This document shows, one piece after another, positions 8,830-16,795 of a stretch of DNA of 34,180 nucleotides (position 1 is the first letter of the stretch; each line of letters starts with the position of its first letter). Made by a program: the position numbers and the translations under genes. This DNA is from Nostoc sp. WHI (GTDB lineage Bacteria; Cyanobacteriota; Cyanobacteriia; Cyanobacteriales; Nostocaceae). The notes below the pieces were generated by a model that did no database searches, was not told the DNA's origin, and saw only the letters and a program-made list of their open reading frames with translations. The DNA lies in the NCBI RefSeq assembly GCF_015714725.1, contig NZ_WBKM01000049.1, forward strand, positions 1 through 34,180, given 5' to 3'.

Positions 8830-9104
8830 TGCTTCACCCTTTGAATTTTGTGCTGCTAGTACTTTTTATTTCTCCACACCCTGATAGGTGAATTTCGATG
8901 AGAAAGTGCTAGCAATTGCATCTTAACAAAACTTTAGCTGTTTCAGAACACCATTCAAACTTTTTATTTCTGAAGATTTGATGAATTTGAAAAAGCATTT
9001 GTCAAAGAAATTACTTAGGGTGAAGTTAGAATAAAAGCTGTGTCGCCCTAAATTTACGGAAATATGGTTGTTAAATTGGTAAATTTCAGTCACAAATAAT
9101 TATG

Positions 9105-9149
9105 ACAATATAGTATACACAAATCACTTATTTCTGCATACTATATTGT
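9105..9149. promoter_or_regulatory. 12-bp perfect inverted repeat in the 8830-9276 intergenic region
   Basis: ACAATATAGTAT (9105-9116) and ATACTATATTGT (9138-9149) form a perfect 12-bp stem with a 21-base loop. It lies downstream of the HDAC-like gene and upstream of the 45-residue membrane gene, both on the minus strand. No T-run follows on that strand, so an operator-like dyad is as likely as a terminator. The rest of this 447-base AT-rich gap shows nothing else I can name. Confidence 0.4.
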
Positions 9150-9276
9150 GAAATCTAAAAGAGATACGTTTAAAAAATTTACGGAGTAAATTACTTGTTA
9201 TGTGCCTTTATTTCAGTGGATATACGAAAGCCACTCAATCAGTGATTCCGAGGTTTCACTTAGAAAAAAGAAGTTT

Positions 9277-10197
9277 TTAAAGTAAACAACGTTCAATCGT
9301 CGCTACAACTGATTGAGAAAGTGCGTCAAAATCGTAGCCACCTTCCAAGCCAAAGAGAACTTTACGAGTTAGCTTTAGACAATAATCAGTGAACAAACCA
9401 TAATCTTCTGATTGCAAATTGATACTTGCCAAAGGATCTGCCGCATTGGCATCATAACCAGCACTCACAATCAATAAATCCGCCTGAAAGGTTGCTAAAA
9501 ACGGTACTACCTGTTTTTCAAATAGCGGCTGATATACTGAAATATCACTACCAGGAGGTACGGGTAAATTCAACACATTATTGTGAAAACCGTGTTCTGT
9601 TGCTCTCCCAGTACCGGGATAGCATGGGTACTGATGTAGGGAACAGTAGGCAATTTGCGGATGAGTTTCAACGATCGCTTGAGTACCATTACCGTGATGC
9701 ACATCCCAATCGAGGATGGCAACGCGGTTAATTCCGGGTTGTTCGAGGGCAAAGAAAGCGGCGATCGCGGCATTAGAAAAGAGGCAAAAGCCCATACCCG
9801 CATCGCTTTCAGCATGGTGTCCTGGTGGACGCGCCAGTACAAAAGCCGGATTAGCCGACTCTAACACAGCTTTAACTCCATCCAACCAAGCACTTACTGC
9901 TAACAATGCCACATCATAACTACGTGGGGAAACAGGTGTATCTCCATCCAAAGGGCCGCCGCCACTAGAGGCAATTTCCCAAACTTTTTTGATGTACGCT
10001 GGGCTATGAGCTTTAACCAATAAAGACATCAATGATGGCTGTTCTGAAACTGGTGTGGGCGATCGCCAGACAATTTTATCTGCAAAGGTAGCTGCTTTTA
10101 AGGCGTTAGCGATCGCAATCAACCGTTCTGGCTTCTCTGGATGGTATTTTCCAGTCTTGTGATCTAGAAATTCGTCGGAATAGATGACTGGTAGCAT
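9277..10197 (-). CDS. histone deacetylase / AcuC-family deacetylase
   Basis: Zinc-dependent amidohydrolase of the HDAC/AcuC/acetylpolyamine amidohydrolase superfamily, removing acetyl groups from lysines or polyamines; cytosolic. The 306-residue protein is a complete single domain. It has the tandem catalytic His pair (ARPPGHHAES, H127/H128), zinc ligands D165 and H167 (LDWDVHHGNG) and D249 (SAGYDANAADPL), and the glycine loop LEGGYDFDAL near the end. All are intact. Bacterial members of this single-domain type include acetoin-utilisation regulators, but no acetoin genes are nearby, so the substrate is unknown. It lies 43 bases downstream of the methyltransferase-like gene, separated by the heptamer repeat. 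Confidence 0.92.
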   Translation of the reverse strand: MLPVIYSDEFLDHKTGKYHPEKPERLIAIANALKAATFADKIVWRSPTPVSEQPSLMSLLVKAHSPAYIKKVWEIASSGGGPLDGDTPVSPRSYDVALLAVSAWLDGVKAVLESANPAFVLARPPGHHAESDAGMGFCLFSNAAIAAFFALEQPGINRVAILDWDVHHGNGTQAIVETHPQIAYCSLHQYPCYPGTGRATEHGFHNNVLNLPVPPGSDISVYQPLFEKQVVPFLATFQADLLIVSAGYDANAADPLASINLQSEDYGLFTDYCLKLTRKVLFGLEGGYDFDALSQSVVATIERCLL

Positions 10198-10233
10198 AGG
10201 GCGAAAAAGGGTGAAACTGAGTAAGGAGTAAAA

Positions 10234-10254
10234 TTACGAATTACGAATTACGAA
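10234..10254. repeat. (TTACGAA)x3 tandem heptamer repeat
   Basis: Three perfect TTACGAA units followed by TTAT, the same unit and ending as at 28441-28500. The repeat overlaps the 3' end of the neighbouring minus-strand gene: its last residues (IRNS) and TAA are encoded by repeat sequence. Confidence 0.9.
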
Positions 10255-10942
10255 TTATATTATCTCTAGTTATCCTCAACATCTGATTTCCACCAGGTTG
10301 TAGTTCATATTCAACTTTTTCAATATCTATACTGTAACCTTTTGAAGTGTAATGTTTTATTATTTCATCTATATGTTGTGAAGGTTTCCACATTAAAGTT
10401 ATCAGGGGAAATATTCGGATTTCTTGAGCAATACGCAGCATCTCACCTATTGAATTTAGGTGAAAATCATAATCGAGATGGTCTGAATATAAAAATAATA
10501 AATGTGAACAAAGGGCTATGTCAAATTCTTGATTTTTAAATGCCAATTTTGGTAATTCACCAACTGTATATCTATTGTTTTTTTTGCCCATCTCATAATC
10601 AGACAAAAATTTTTGAATTACTTTCACGCGATTGTGTCGCAAGTCATCTGGAGATTTATGATAGCTCCATACCCAATCATTCGGTGTAGCTTTTACTTGG
10701 TTAATGATGTTATCTACTACTTCATTAAACCTTTGCAATATTTCATCCCCGGAAAATTGGTATAGTGGATCAACAGAAACTACACTTTTACCCTGATGTG
10801 TCATTTCAACATTAAAGCTTGCTGGCCCGTCCCCAACTCCAATGATTCTTTTATTTAAATCTGCGTTTGTTAAATTAAATATTTTTATATATTCATCCAT
10901 TGACCTTCCAAAAGGAACTACTTTATCTAGAACCATCGCCAT
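10241..10942 (-). CDS. SAM-dependent methyltransferase-like protein
   Basis: A 233-residue soluble protein. Residues about 33-60 resemble a class I methyltransferase: a glycine-rich first loop (IIGVGDGPASFNVEM) followed about 15 residues later by a strand ending in Asp (SVVSVDPLYQ), as in SAM binding. A second motif region (FDIALCSHLLFLYSD) near 150 matches motif IV. I cannot name the substrate; similar proteins in many bacteria are only predicted methyltransferases. ATG 10940-10942 is the first good start. The stop and last four residues come from the TTACGAA repeat, so the original C-terminus may have been changed. Codon use is AT-richer than in the neighbouring HDAC gene, which hints at later acquisition. 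Confidence 0.65.
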   Translation of the reverse strand: MAMVLDKVVPFGRSMDEYIKIFNLTNADLNKRIIGVGDGPASFNVEMTHQGKSVVSVDPLYQFSGDEILQRFNEVVDNIINQVKATPNDWVWSYHKSPDDLRHNRVKVIQKFLSDYEMGKKNNRYTVGELPKLAFKNQEFDIALCSHLLFLYSDHLDYDFHLNSIGEMLRIAQEIRIFPLITLMWKPSQHIDEIIKHYTSKGYSIDIEKVEYELQPGGNQMLRITRDNIIRNS

Positions 10943-11039
10943 AGGTTTTTCCTCGTAAGTAGACTGATTAAATAGGATAACTTTTAGTTTACCTTCTCCA
11001 ACACTTCTCTTACCCAGTTTTCTTGCTCAAGCGTTAGCA

Positions 11040-11189
11040 CTGATTTTAGGCATCACACTGCTCAAACCAGATACTTATGCTTCGTTATGTATATATATTG
11101 GTGATTACTATACAGATGACTTATGTGGGGCTAAAGGTGTAGAAATGAAATGCATTTCGATTGATAGCAAGCAACGTATCTTGAGCTAA
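11040..11189 (+). pseudogene. C-terminal scrap of a HAD-family hydrolase
   Basis: An open plus-strand frame without a usable start reads LLKPDTYAS then YIGDYYTDDLCGAKGVEMK, ending TAA at 11187-11189. The KPD, IGD..TDD..GAK..GMK-like pattern is the C-terminal motif III/IV region of HAD phosphatases (typically HIGDSYTDDYLGAKNAGMK). The rest of the gene is missing and the residues before KPD look unrelated. It is a short match judged by eye. Confidence 0.4.
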
Positions 11190-11307
11190 GTGAACAGAGA
11201 GTTGAAGACCTTTTTCAAATTGAAAATAGGCTATCTCTTGATCAATATTAGTAAACTAAGATTACCAAGCAAGCACAATAAAATACACTAGTACCTCTAG
11301 GAAAAAT

Positions 11308-11373
11308 ACGTAATGACGCTCGATAGCGTTCGCGTAGCGTCTACTAGGAGCATCTGACTCGCTGACGTAATTT
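11308..11373. repeat. GC-rich palindromic repeat, Nostoc-type
   Basis: GACGCT at 11315-11320 pairs with AGCGTC at 11336-11341 around CGATAGCGTTCGCGT, inside a slightly larger unit bounded by ACGTAAT on both sides. Such GCGTAGCGTC-type intergenic repeats are common in heterocystous cyanobacteria. It lies in the 265-base gap between the HAD scrap and the VOC gene, which otherwise shows nothing. Confidence 0.45.
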
Positions 11374-11454
11374 TTATACCGAAAGCGTTTGATTGATTTA
11401 GAAGGAGTGGTTTATTTACACCGTTGTGTAATAGTTGCCTAATGAAAGGTTGCA

Positions 11455-11814
11455 ATGCAAATTCTTAAAGTTCTAACTAGAGTCTATCTTAATCCCATAG
11501 ACTTGGATGAGGCGATCGCTTTCTATGAAGACCTCTTTACAGAAAAATGCTGGTTGTGGTTTCAGTATTCCGAGGCTGGGTTGGAACTCGCAGGTGTAGG
11601 TTCGATTCTTTTAATTGCAGGTTCAGCTGAAACACTCTCTCCATTCAAGAGTATACAGGCAACATTCCTCGTTGACTCACTTAATGATTTTAGAGAAGCA
11701 CTTACTCAGCAAGGTGCAGTGATTCTAGCGGAACCTAACAAAGTTCCCACTGGAATCAATATGCGAGCGATGCATCCTGATGGAACAATTATTGAGTATG
11801 TTGAGTTTGCTTGA
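11455..11814 (+). CDS. VOC (glyoxalase/bleomycin-resistance fold) protein
   Basis: A 119-residue single-domain protein with two beta-alpha-beta-beta-beta modules of the vicinal-oxygen-chelate fold: VYLNPIDLDEAIAFYEDLF at residues 10-28, and the closing strand MHPDGTIIEYVEF near the C-terminus, which carries the usual Glu. The family includes glyoxalase I, dioxygenases and antibiotic-binding proteins. The typical first metal His is not at the expected place (VYLNP), so enzymatic activity is uncertain. It stands alone between intergenic repeats. Confidence 0.8.
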   Translation: MQILKVLTRVYLNPIDLDEAIAFYEDLFTEKCWLWFQYSEAGLELAGVGSILLIAGSAETLSPFKSIQATFLVDSLNDFREALTQQGAVILAEPNKVPTGINMRAMHPDGTIIEYVEFA

Positions 11815-11904
11815 TGAATTTTTAGCCACAAAGGATTTGCTTGAATGTAACATCCTCTCTGAGCAGGTGAACTGCCAGGATATTTACCCTAATTCCTAAC
11901 TTTT

Positions 11905-13650
11905 CTACTCTCCTAGCGTCCGTGTATAAATTACCTGACTTTGAGAATCATAAAGGAAAAGGGACAAGTTGGCATTGTCGCTGATTACAGCTAGGGCTTC
12001 TCGTAGGGTCTGCAAGTGATTGCTAATGTCAACAGCAGTATTTGACATTTGAGAATTTGGATTAACCAAGCTATTTTGCCTTACTTGGTCATACTCAGGG
12101 GTTAACCGGACAATAATCCCTCTGTTGTCTATGGTGAAGGTGCAAATCCGAATTCCATTAATACAGGTTTTATTCAAGTCAGTACGGCTTTGTTGCAAAC
12201 TACTAACAACTTGGAGTTTTTCTTGTGCTTGCTTGAGAGCGGCTGAATAAGATTCGATGAGGGATTGAGCCGGAGTGTAGTACAAGCTATCACGGGAAAT
12301 CTGTTCAGCAGAGCGCAAAGCCTGATCCCAGTATGTCGTAGCTGCTTGCCATTGCTTTTGTTGCTCATAAACTTTGGCTTGCTTGGCAGTGCTAACGGCT
12401 TGTTGGTAGGTTTTAACAGCTAATTGTTCTTTAGTGGCGCGATCGCGTGCTACTGCTAGTTTAGGTTTATAATCTATCAGTAGCTTTTGAGCTTCTTGGT
12501 ATCCAGTACTACTTTGGGGAATGATATTCAAGGCATTAATTGCCACCAGCCAAGTAGACCGTACCTTTTGCCAGTCATTCAAAGATTTAGCAGTAGCTTC
12601 CCGGTTCTGGGCTGCATTGGCTACAGCTTTTGCTGCCGTTAGTTTTTTTAGCCATTTTTCCTCAGTAAATATCTGCTGATTTACAGCGTGCAAACGAACA
12701 CGATAATTAAGTAATTTACCTTGCACTAGCCCATAGAGTTCACTACTGGAATTTATCGCCTCTAGTGGCGCTATAGCTTGTCGCCATAAATGTTGCCTAG
12801 CTTGTAATTCCTCTAGACTATATGCGGGAGTTTGAACTTTTTGTGCTGCCAAGGATGCCAACTGCAAAGCCTTTACCACCTGGTTGATTTTTTCTGACCG
12901 CCCAGACAAACTTGCTTTTAGTTCTTCTGACATCTGATAACGGGGTGCCCAACTAGGAATTGTGTTCAAAGCTGCGCTGGCTTGTGCAAGTTGCTGTTGT
13001 ACAGCTACTAATTCTTTTTCAGACTTGGCGCGGCGCATCAGTTGCGGGGATTTTGTTTTTAATTGCTCGGCGTTTTGTATTTCTTTACACTCAGACATCA
13101 CACAAGGGCGAGTCAAGAAATAAGCACCACCGCCTAAAACTATAATTCCCAGCAAGACTGCACCCAACAGGATAGGTTGGACTTGGCGTGCTGATTTTAA
13201 AACCGATAAATTTGGCGCATCTGCAAAGGGGTCAAACAGTTCCTCCTCAGACTCATCTAGTGATGGAAAATATGTCAGAGCAGATGAGGGAGATGAAGGG
13301 GATGAGGAATATGAGTCGGGTGTTGCTTCCCCATCTTCCCATGCCGCCCTCTGCTGGAGAGTTAGAAAACATTTGGCATAAGGCAGTTGTTCACCAAAAA
13401 CTCTCAGGAAACATTGCACCCGTTGCTCTTTGTGAGGTACTAGAGACTGGAGTACTTCCTCAAGTACTGCAAAAATTAGCTGAGTATTAATTATTACATC
13501 TGATGTGTGTTGCACTAAAACCATTAGCTCGTCTTTTTTGACAGCACACTTAACCTCGAAGACTTCAGCCGATGGGACTTCTACAAGCAATTGTTCCTGC
13601 AAAGTTTTGGCTAAAAGCTGTAAGTCTTGCTGCTGGACTGCTACTTTCAT
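11905..13650 (-). CDS. membrane-anchored coiled-coil protein of unknown function
   Basis: I do not recognise a named family. The 581 residues divide into four parts. An N-terminal domain of about 100 residues (VAVQQQDLQLLAKTLQEQ start) resembles small cytoplasmic domains of cyanobacterial hypothetical proteins. A Ser/Pro/Glu-rich linker follows (about 105-150). One transmembrane helix is at 159-179 (PILLGAVLLGIIVLGGGAYF). The rest is a long Ala/Gln/Lys-rich helical region (about 190-480) predicted to be extracytoplasmic, ending in a small mixed domain with two Cys (KTCINGIRICTF). Repeated WQ.A...W.QAL segments suggest TPR-like or coiled helices. The orientation (N-in, long part outside) is inferred from charges. 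No partner gene adjoins it: the VOC gene converges and about 280 bases separate its start from a MITE. Confidence 0.75.
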   Translation of the reverse strand: MKVAVQQQDLQLLAKTLQEQLLVEVPSAEVFEVKCAVKKDELMVLVQHTSDVIINTQLIFAVLEEVLQSLVPHKEQRVQCFLRVFGEQLPYAKCFLTLQQRAAWEDGEATPDSYSSSPSSPSSALTYFPSLDESEEELFDPFADAPNLSVLKSARQVQPILLGAVLLGIIVLGGGAYFLTRPCVMSECKEIQNAEQLKTKSPQLMRRAKSEKELVAVQQQLAQASAALNTIPSWAPRYQMSEELKASLSGRSEKINQVVKALQLASLAAQKVQTPAYSLEELQARQHLWRQAIAPLEAINSSSELYGLVQGKLLNYRVRLHAVNQQIFTEEKWLKKLTAAKAVANAAQNREATAKSLNDWQKVRSTWLVAINALNIIPQSSTGYQEAQKLLIDYKPKLAVARDRATKEQLAVKTYQQAVSTAKQAKVYEQQKQWQAATTYWDQALRSAEQISRDSLYYTPAQSLIESYSAALKQAQEKLQVVSSLQQSRTDLNKTCINGIRICTFTIDNRGIIVRLTPEYDQVRQNSLVNPNSQMSNTAVDISNHLQTLREALAVISDNANLSLFLYDSQSQVIYTRTLGE

Positions 13651-13934
13651 AGAGCTTTCCCGCTAAATTTCTATATTGTTTTGATTATCTTTAAGGGGTT
13701 GAAACAAACTTATTCCGTTTGTTGAATGCAAATACACGGTTTAACCAACTACAGGCTCAAAATCTGAACGACCAACTTTCTAACACAAATTCCGACTTTT
13801 AACCAAAAATTAAAAGAGAAGTAATTGTTTGCCTCGCTACATTTTCAGACGAAATTAGATAATCCGTCTTCAGGGATGAATTTGAAATACAAATGGGAAT
13901 AATAGAGTTTTTGAGCATTTCTATGACATTACTT

Positions 13935-14030
13935 TTAGGACTTACGCAAACAATAGCTGAAAAGAGTGATTTTTAGGTAGGGGCAATTCATGAATTGCCC
14001 CTACCCCGTGTAGTTTTGCGTAAGTCCTAA
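13935..14030. mobile_element. 96-bp MITE with 16-bp perfect terminal inverted repeats
   Basis: TTAGGACTTACGCAAA (13935-13950) and its exact reverse complement (14015-14030) bound the element. The centre is a perfect 28-bp palindrome, GTAGGGGCAATTCA with its complement (13977-14004). It has no coding capacity. The ends match the GGACTTACGCA-type MITEs widespread in Nostoc-like genomes. Similar bases flank it (TATGACATT left, TGTGACAATT right), but no clean target duplication is visible. The stretch 14031-14387 to its right holds only a 27-codon frame (14094-14177) that I do not call, and no other recognisable feature. Confidence 0.85.
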
Positions 14031-14387
14031 CTTTGTGACAATTCAACTTACACGAGCTACTGCCTTAGAAAGTTTTAATTCTAGAGCAAGTATGGCAAAC
14101 TTATTTAAAGGTTTAGGAAACGATGCTCTGTCAGAGGTTTTTGACAGAAATGCTAGTTATCTTCTATGCTGAGAAACCTACTGAGGAGATTAATTACGTC
14201 TTGTGGCTCTGGCACAAACAGGTTAGCTATAGAAATTAATTTGCCTCATTTGCTGAATTCGATAAAATTGATCCGTGAAAAATAAATTTTTATAGCTGCC
14301 AAAAGCTTAATTCTGTAAGAAAGGTGCTGCAAAATATTCAGACAGCATCAATCAAAGGCTTGGAAAGTGTCAATACAAGGTGCATCA

Positions 14388-15614
14388 ATGGATTTATTAG
14401 AGTATCAAGTTAAAGAATGGTTTGGGAAAATAGGCATTCCCGTATTGCCCTCCCAACGAATAGACCATCCTACAGATTTGAAACGTTTAAAAATTGGCTT
14501 TCCAATTGTACTAAAATCTCAAGTACATGGAGCTGAACGGGCAAAAGCTGGTGGAGTCAGGTTTGCGGAAACGACTATCGATGCGATCGCAGCTGCTCAA
14601 AATATCTTTAGTCTACCAATATGGGGCGAATTGCCGGAAGTTGTACTAGCAGAAGCTCAATACGACGCCAGCCAGGAATTTTATCTCGCAGTGGTTTTAG
14701 ACACTGCTGTTTGCCGACCAGTACTTTTAGGTTGCAAAGAAGCAGACATTGATTGGGAATCTGCTGGGGAAAGAATGCACCATGTCGTCGTCGAACAGGA
14801 ATTCTCGCCATTTTATGCCCGACGACTGGCTTTGAAAATGGGCTTACAGGGGACGCTGATGCAGTCAGTAAGCAGCGTTGTGGAGAAGATGTACCACTTA
14901 TTTATCCAAAAAGACCTGGATTTGGTCGAAATTAATCCCTTGGCAGTCAGCGCTAATAATCAAGTTATGGCTCTTAATGGTAAAGTCAGGGTCAACGAAC
15001 GGGCGATCAAGCGTCATCCAGACCTCGCCGAGATGGCGGCAAAAATCATCAGCCGTCATACCAATACTGAAATCAACGGTATTTTGGGCAACTGGGATGG
15101 TGTAGAAATGCACGGAAAAATCGGTATTTTAGGTAATGGTACTGGTTCAGTGATGGCAACTTTGGATTTAGTCGCCAATGCTGGTGGCAAACCAGGTGTT
15201 TGTTTGAATTTACGTCATGCTTTTCTCACAGATACTACACCAACTACTTTCCGCGATCGCCTAGAGACAGGTCTGAAAATTCTAAACGCTGACAAAAGCA
15301 TTGAAGTAATACTAATTAACTTTTTGGGTAGTATTCCTCAGAGTGAAGAAGTGGCTGAAGTTATAGCCAAATTTGTACAGGAAGACAAGAGCGAACTTAA
15401 ATCACATATTGGACGTTCTAATGGTAGTAAAAGTCGGCGAGAACTTAATTTTCCACCCTTGGTTGTCCGGCTTGCTGGTTCCGAGTTTAATGCAGCTAGA
15501 AAATATTTAGCAACACTAAAAATCCACAGCGATACGTTGATAGTGTTAGAAAATTTAGATGAGGCGATCGCGGCAGCAGTTCGTCTTGCTAAACCAACTG
15601 CTAATAAGAAGTAG
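14388..15614 (+). CDS. succinyl-CoA synthetase beta-subunit-like protein (ATP-grasp)
   Basis: Homologue of SucC, the subunit that binds nucleotide and contacts succinate in ADP-forming succinate-CoA ligase. The N-terminus (MDLLEYQVKEWFGKIGIPVL) and the ATP-grasp motif VLKSQVHGAERAKAGGV (about 42-58) match SucC, as does DLDLVEINPLAV with the Mg2+-binding Glu-Asn. In the C-terminal domain GKIGILGNGTGSVMATLD is recognisable, but the phosphate-loop motif corresponding to FLDVGGGA reads CLNLRHAFLTDT, and VNIFGG becomes INFLGS. The 408-residue length is normal. ATG 14388 is preferred to GTG 14367 because AAGGTG lies 8 bases before it and homology starts there. A probable terminator and 212 bases separate it from the SucD-like gene. 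The diverged motifs match the loss of catalytic residues in that partner. Confidence 0.85.
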   Translation: MDLLEYQVKEWFGKIGIPVLPSQRIDHPTDLKRLKIGFPIVLKSQVHGAERAKAGGVRFAETTIDAIAAAQNIFSLPIWGELPEVVLAEAQYDASQEFYLAVVLDTAVCRPVLLGCKEADIDWESAGERMHHVVVEQEFSPFYARRLALKMGLQGTLMQSVSSVVEKMYHLFIQKDLDLVEINPLAVSANNQVMALNGKVRVNERAIKRHPDLAEMAAKIISRHTNTEINGILGNWDGVEMHGKIGILGNGTGSVMATLDLVANAGGKPGVCLNLRHAFLTDTTPTTFRDRLETGLKILNADKSIEVILINFLGSIPQSEEVAEVIAKFVQEDKSELKSHIGRSNGSKSRRELNFPPLVVRLAGSEFNAARKYLATLKIHSDTLIVLENLDEAIAAAVRLAKPTANKK

Positions 15615-15752
15615 TGATCAATAATTCGTATCGGTTTTATTGTTTTGAATCTGTAGCTTTGTTTGATTCAATTGGTATTATTTTCTACTACAGGAGATGA
15701 ATTTTGAAATGTAACCCTAAAAGTTAGAAATTTCAGTAAAAATTGAATCAAT

Positions 15753-15776
15753 ACGACACGTTTACAGTGTCGTTTT
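15753..15776 (+). terminator. rho-independent terminator between the sucC-like and sucD-like genes
   Basis: ACGACAC / GTGTCGT form a perfect 7-bp stem with a 7-base loop, followed directly by TTTT. It sits about 140 bases after the SucC-like stop and 50 bases before the SucD-like ATG. It implies separate or attenuated transcription of the two subunit genes. Confidence 0.55.
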
Positions 15777-15826
15777 AATGTCCAGTGGCTCAACTCTCTG
15801 AGTTGCTAAACTTACGGTAATTTTTT

Positions 15827-16708
15827 ATGAACCTAACGCCAGATAGTAAAGTGTTAATTCAAGGCTTTTGTGAATTTATATCAGGCACTCATGCCGCTCA
15901 AATGAAAGCTTATGGTACAAATTTGGTAGCTGGTGTCAATCCTGGATGTGGTGGACAGGAATTGTACGAGTTGCCAGTATATGACTTAGTGGAGGAGGTA
16001 ATTGAACAATTTGGAGCAATTGACACGACGATTATCTGTGTAGATCCTTACGATGTGCTAGATGCGGCATTGGAAGCGATCGCATCTGATATTCGCCAGA
16101 TTATTATTATCACTGCTGGAGTGCCACCTTTGGATATGGTGCAATTGCTCCGCAAAGCCGAAGCCTGTGAAACCTTGGTAATCGGGCCAAACAGTCCGGG
16201 GATTATTGTACCAGGAAAAATTCTCTTAGGAACTCAACCTAGCGAATTTTATACACCTGGGCCAGTGGGGATCGTCAGTCGTAGCAGCACCCTCACCTAC
16301 GAAGTCGCCTACGAATTAACAAAAGCTGGTTTGGGACAGTCGATTAGTGTCAGCATTGGTAGTGATGCGATCGTTGGTTCTTCGTTTCTCCAATGGCTGC
16401 AAATTCTTGATGAAGATGAAACGACACAAGCGATCGTTTTAGTCGGTCAACCTGGTGGTGGTAGTGAAGAAGCAGCAGCGCAGTACATTGCTGAGGCAAT
16501 TGATAAACCAGTAATTGCCTACATTGCCGGGAGACAAGCACCACCAGGAAAAACTTGGCGTCAAACTGGGACTTTAGCAACAGTTATTGGCCGCGCTCCT
16601 GATTTTGGCACAGCCCAAAGTAAATTAGCTGCTTTGAAAGAAGTACAAGTTCCCGTAGCTGAACGCCCTTCTCAAATTCCAGAATTGGTGAGAAAAGGGA
16701 TTAATTGA
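15827..16708 (+). CDS. succinyl-CoA synthetase alpha-subunit-like protein lacking the active-site His
   Basis: Homologue of SucD over its full length (293 residues). The CoA-binding Rossmann domain is recognisable (KVLIQGF, GVNPGCGG, TAGVPPLDM, GPNSPG) as is the ligase domain (VGIVSRSSTLTYEV, AGRQAPPGK). In active SucD the phosphate is carried by a histidine in the motif GKRMGHAGA (His246 in E. coli numbering); here the aligned motif is GKTWRQTG and codon 246 is CAA (Gln). The partner glutamate of GEIGG (Glu208 in E. coli) is also Gln (VGQPGGGSEE, codon 208). Ordinary catalysis through phosphohistidine therefore looks impossible. It may be a CoA-binding or regulatory paralogue, or an enzyme with another mechanism. 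It follows the equally diverged SucC-like gene. Confidence 0.87.
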   Translation: MNLTPDSKVLIQGFCEFISGTHAAQMKAYGTNLVAGVNPGCGGQELYELPVYDLVEEVIEQFGAIDTTIICVDPYDVLDAALEAIASDIRQIIIITAGVPPLDMVQLLRKAEACETLVIGPNSPGIIVPGKILLGTQPSEFYTPGPVGIVSRSSTLTYEVAYELTKAGLGQSISVSIGSDAIVGSSFLQWLQILDEDETTQAIVLVGQPGGGSEEAAAQYIAEAIDKPVIAYIAGRQAPPGKTWRQTGTLATVIGRAPDFGTAQSKLAALKEVQVPVAERPSQIPELVRKGIN

Positions 16709-16714
16709 TCTTCT

Positions 16715-16743
16715 CCCCGGCGTACCTATAAAGTTGTGCCGGG
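16715..16743 (+). terminator. possible terminator hairpin after the sucD-like gene
   Basis: CCCGGC (16716-16721) pairs with GCCGGG (16738-16743) around a 16-base loop, just after the stop. There is no T-run, so the call is weak. Confidence 0.3.
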
Positions 16744-16795
16744 AATTCCTAATATTAAGCCTCTCATGTAAATTAATCAAAAATAAAGTGTTGTT

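Noticed and set aside
9426..9919. Plus-strand open frames across the HDAC gene
   Set aside because: They lie opposite conserved catalytic motifs and show no family resemblance; shadows of the real gene.
12960..13490. Plus-strand open frames opposite the coiled-coil membrane protein
   Set aside because: Low-complexity shadows (Met-rich, no start signals) of the minus-strand Ser/Glu-rich linker and helix region.
14094..14177. 27-codon plus-strand frame starting MANLFKGLGNDALSE
   Set aside because: Too short, no clear ribosome site, no recognised similarity.
14367..14387. GTG start seven codons upstream for the SucC-like gene
   Set aside because: ATG 14388 has a ribosome site at proper spacing and matches the family N-terminus.
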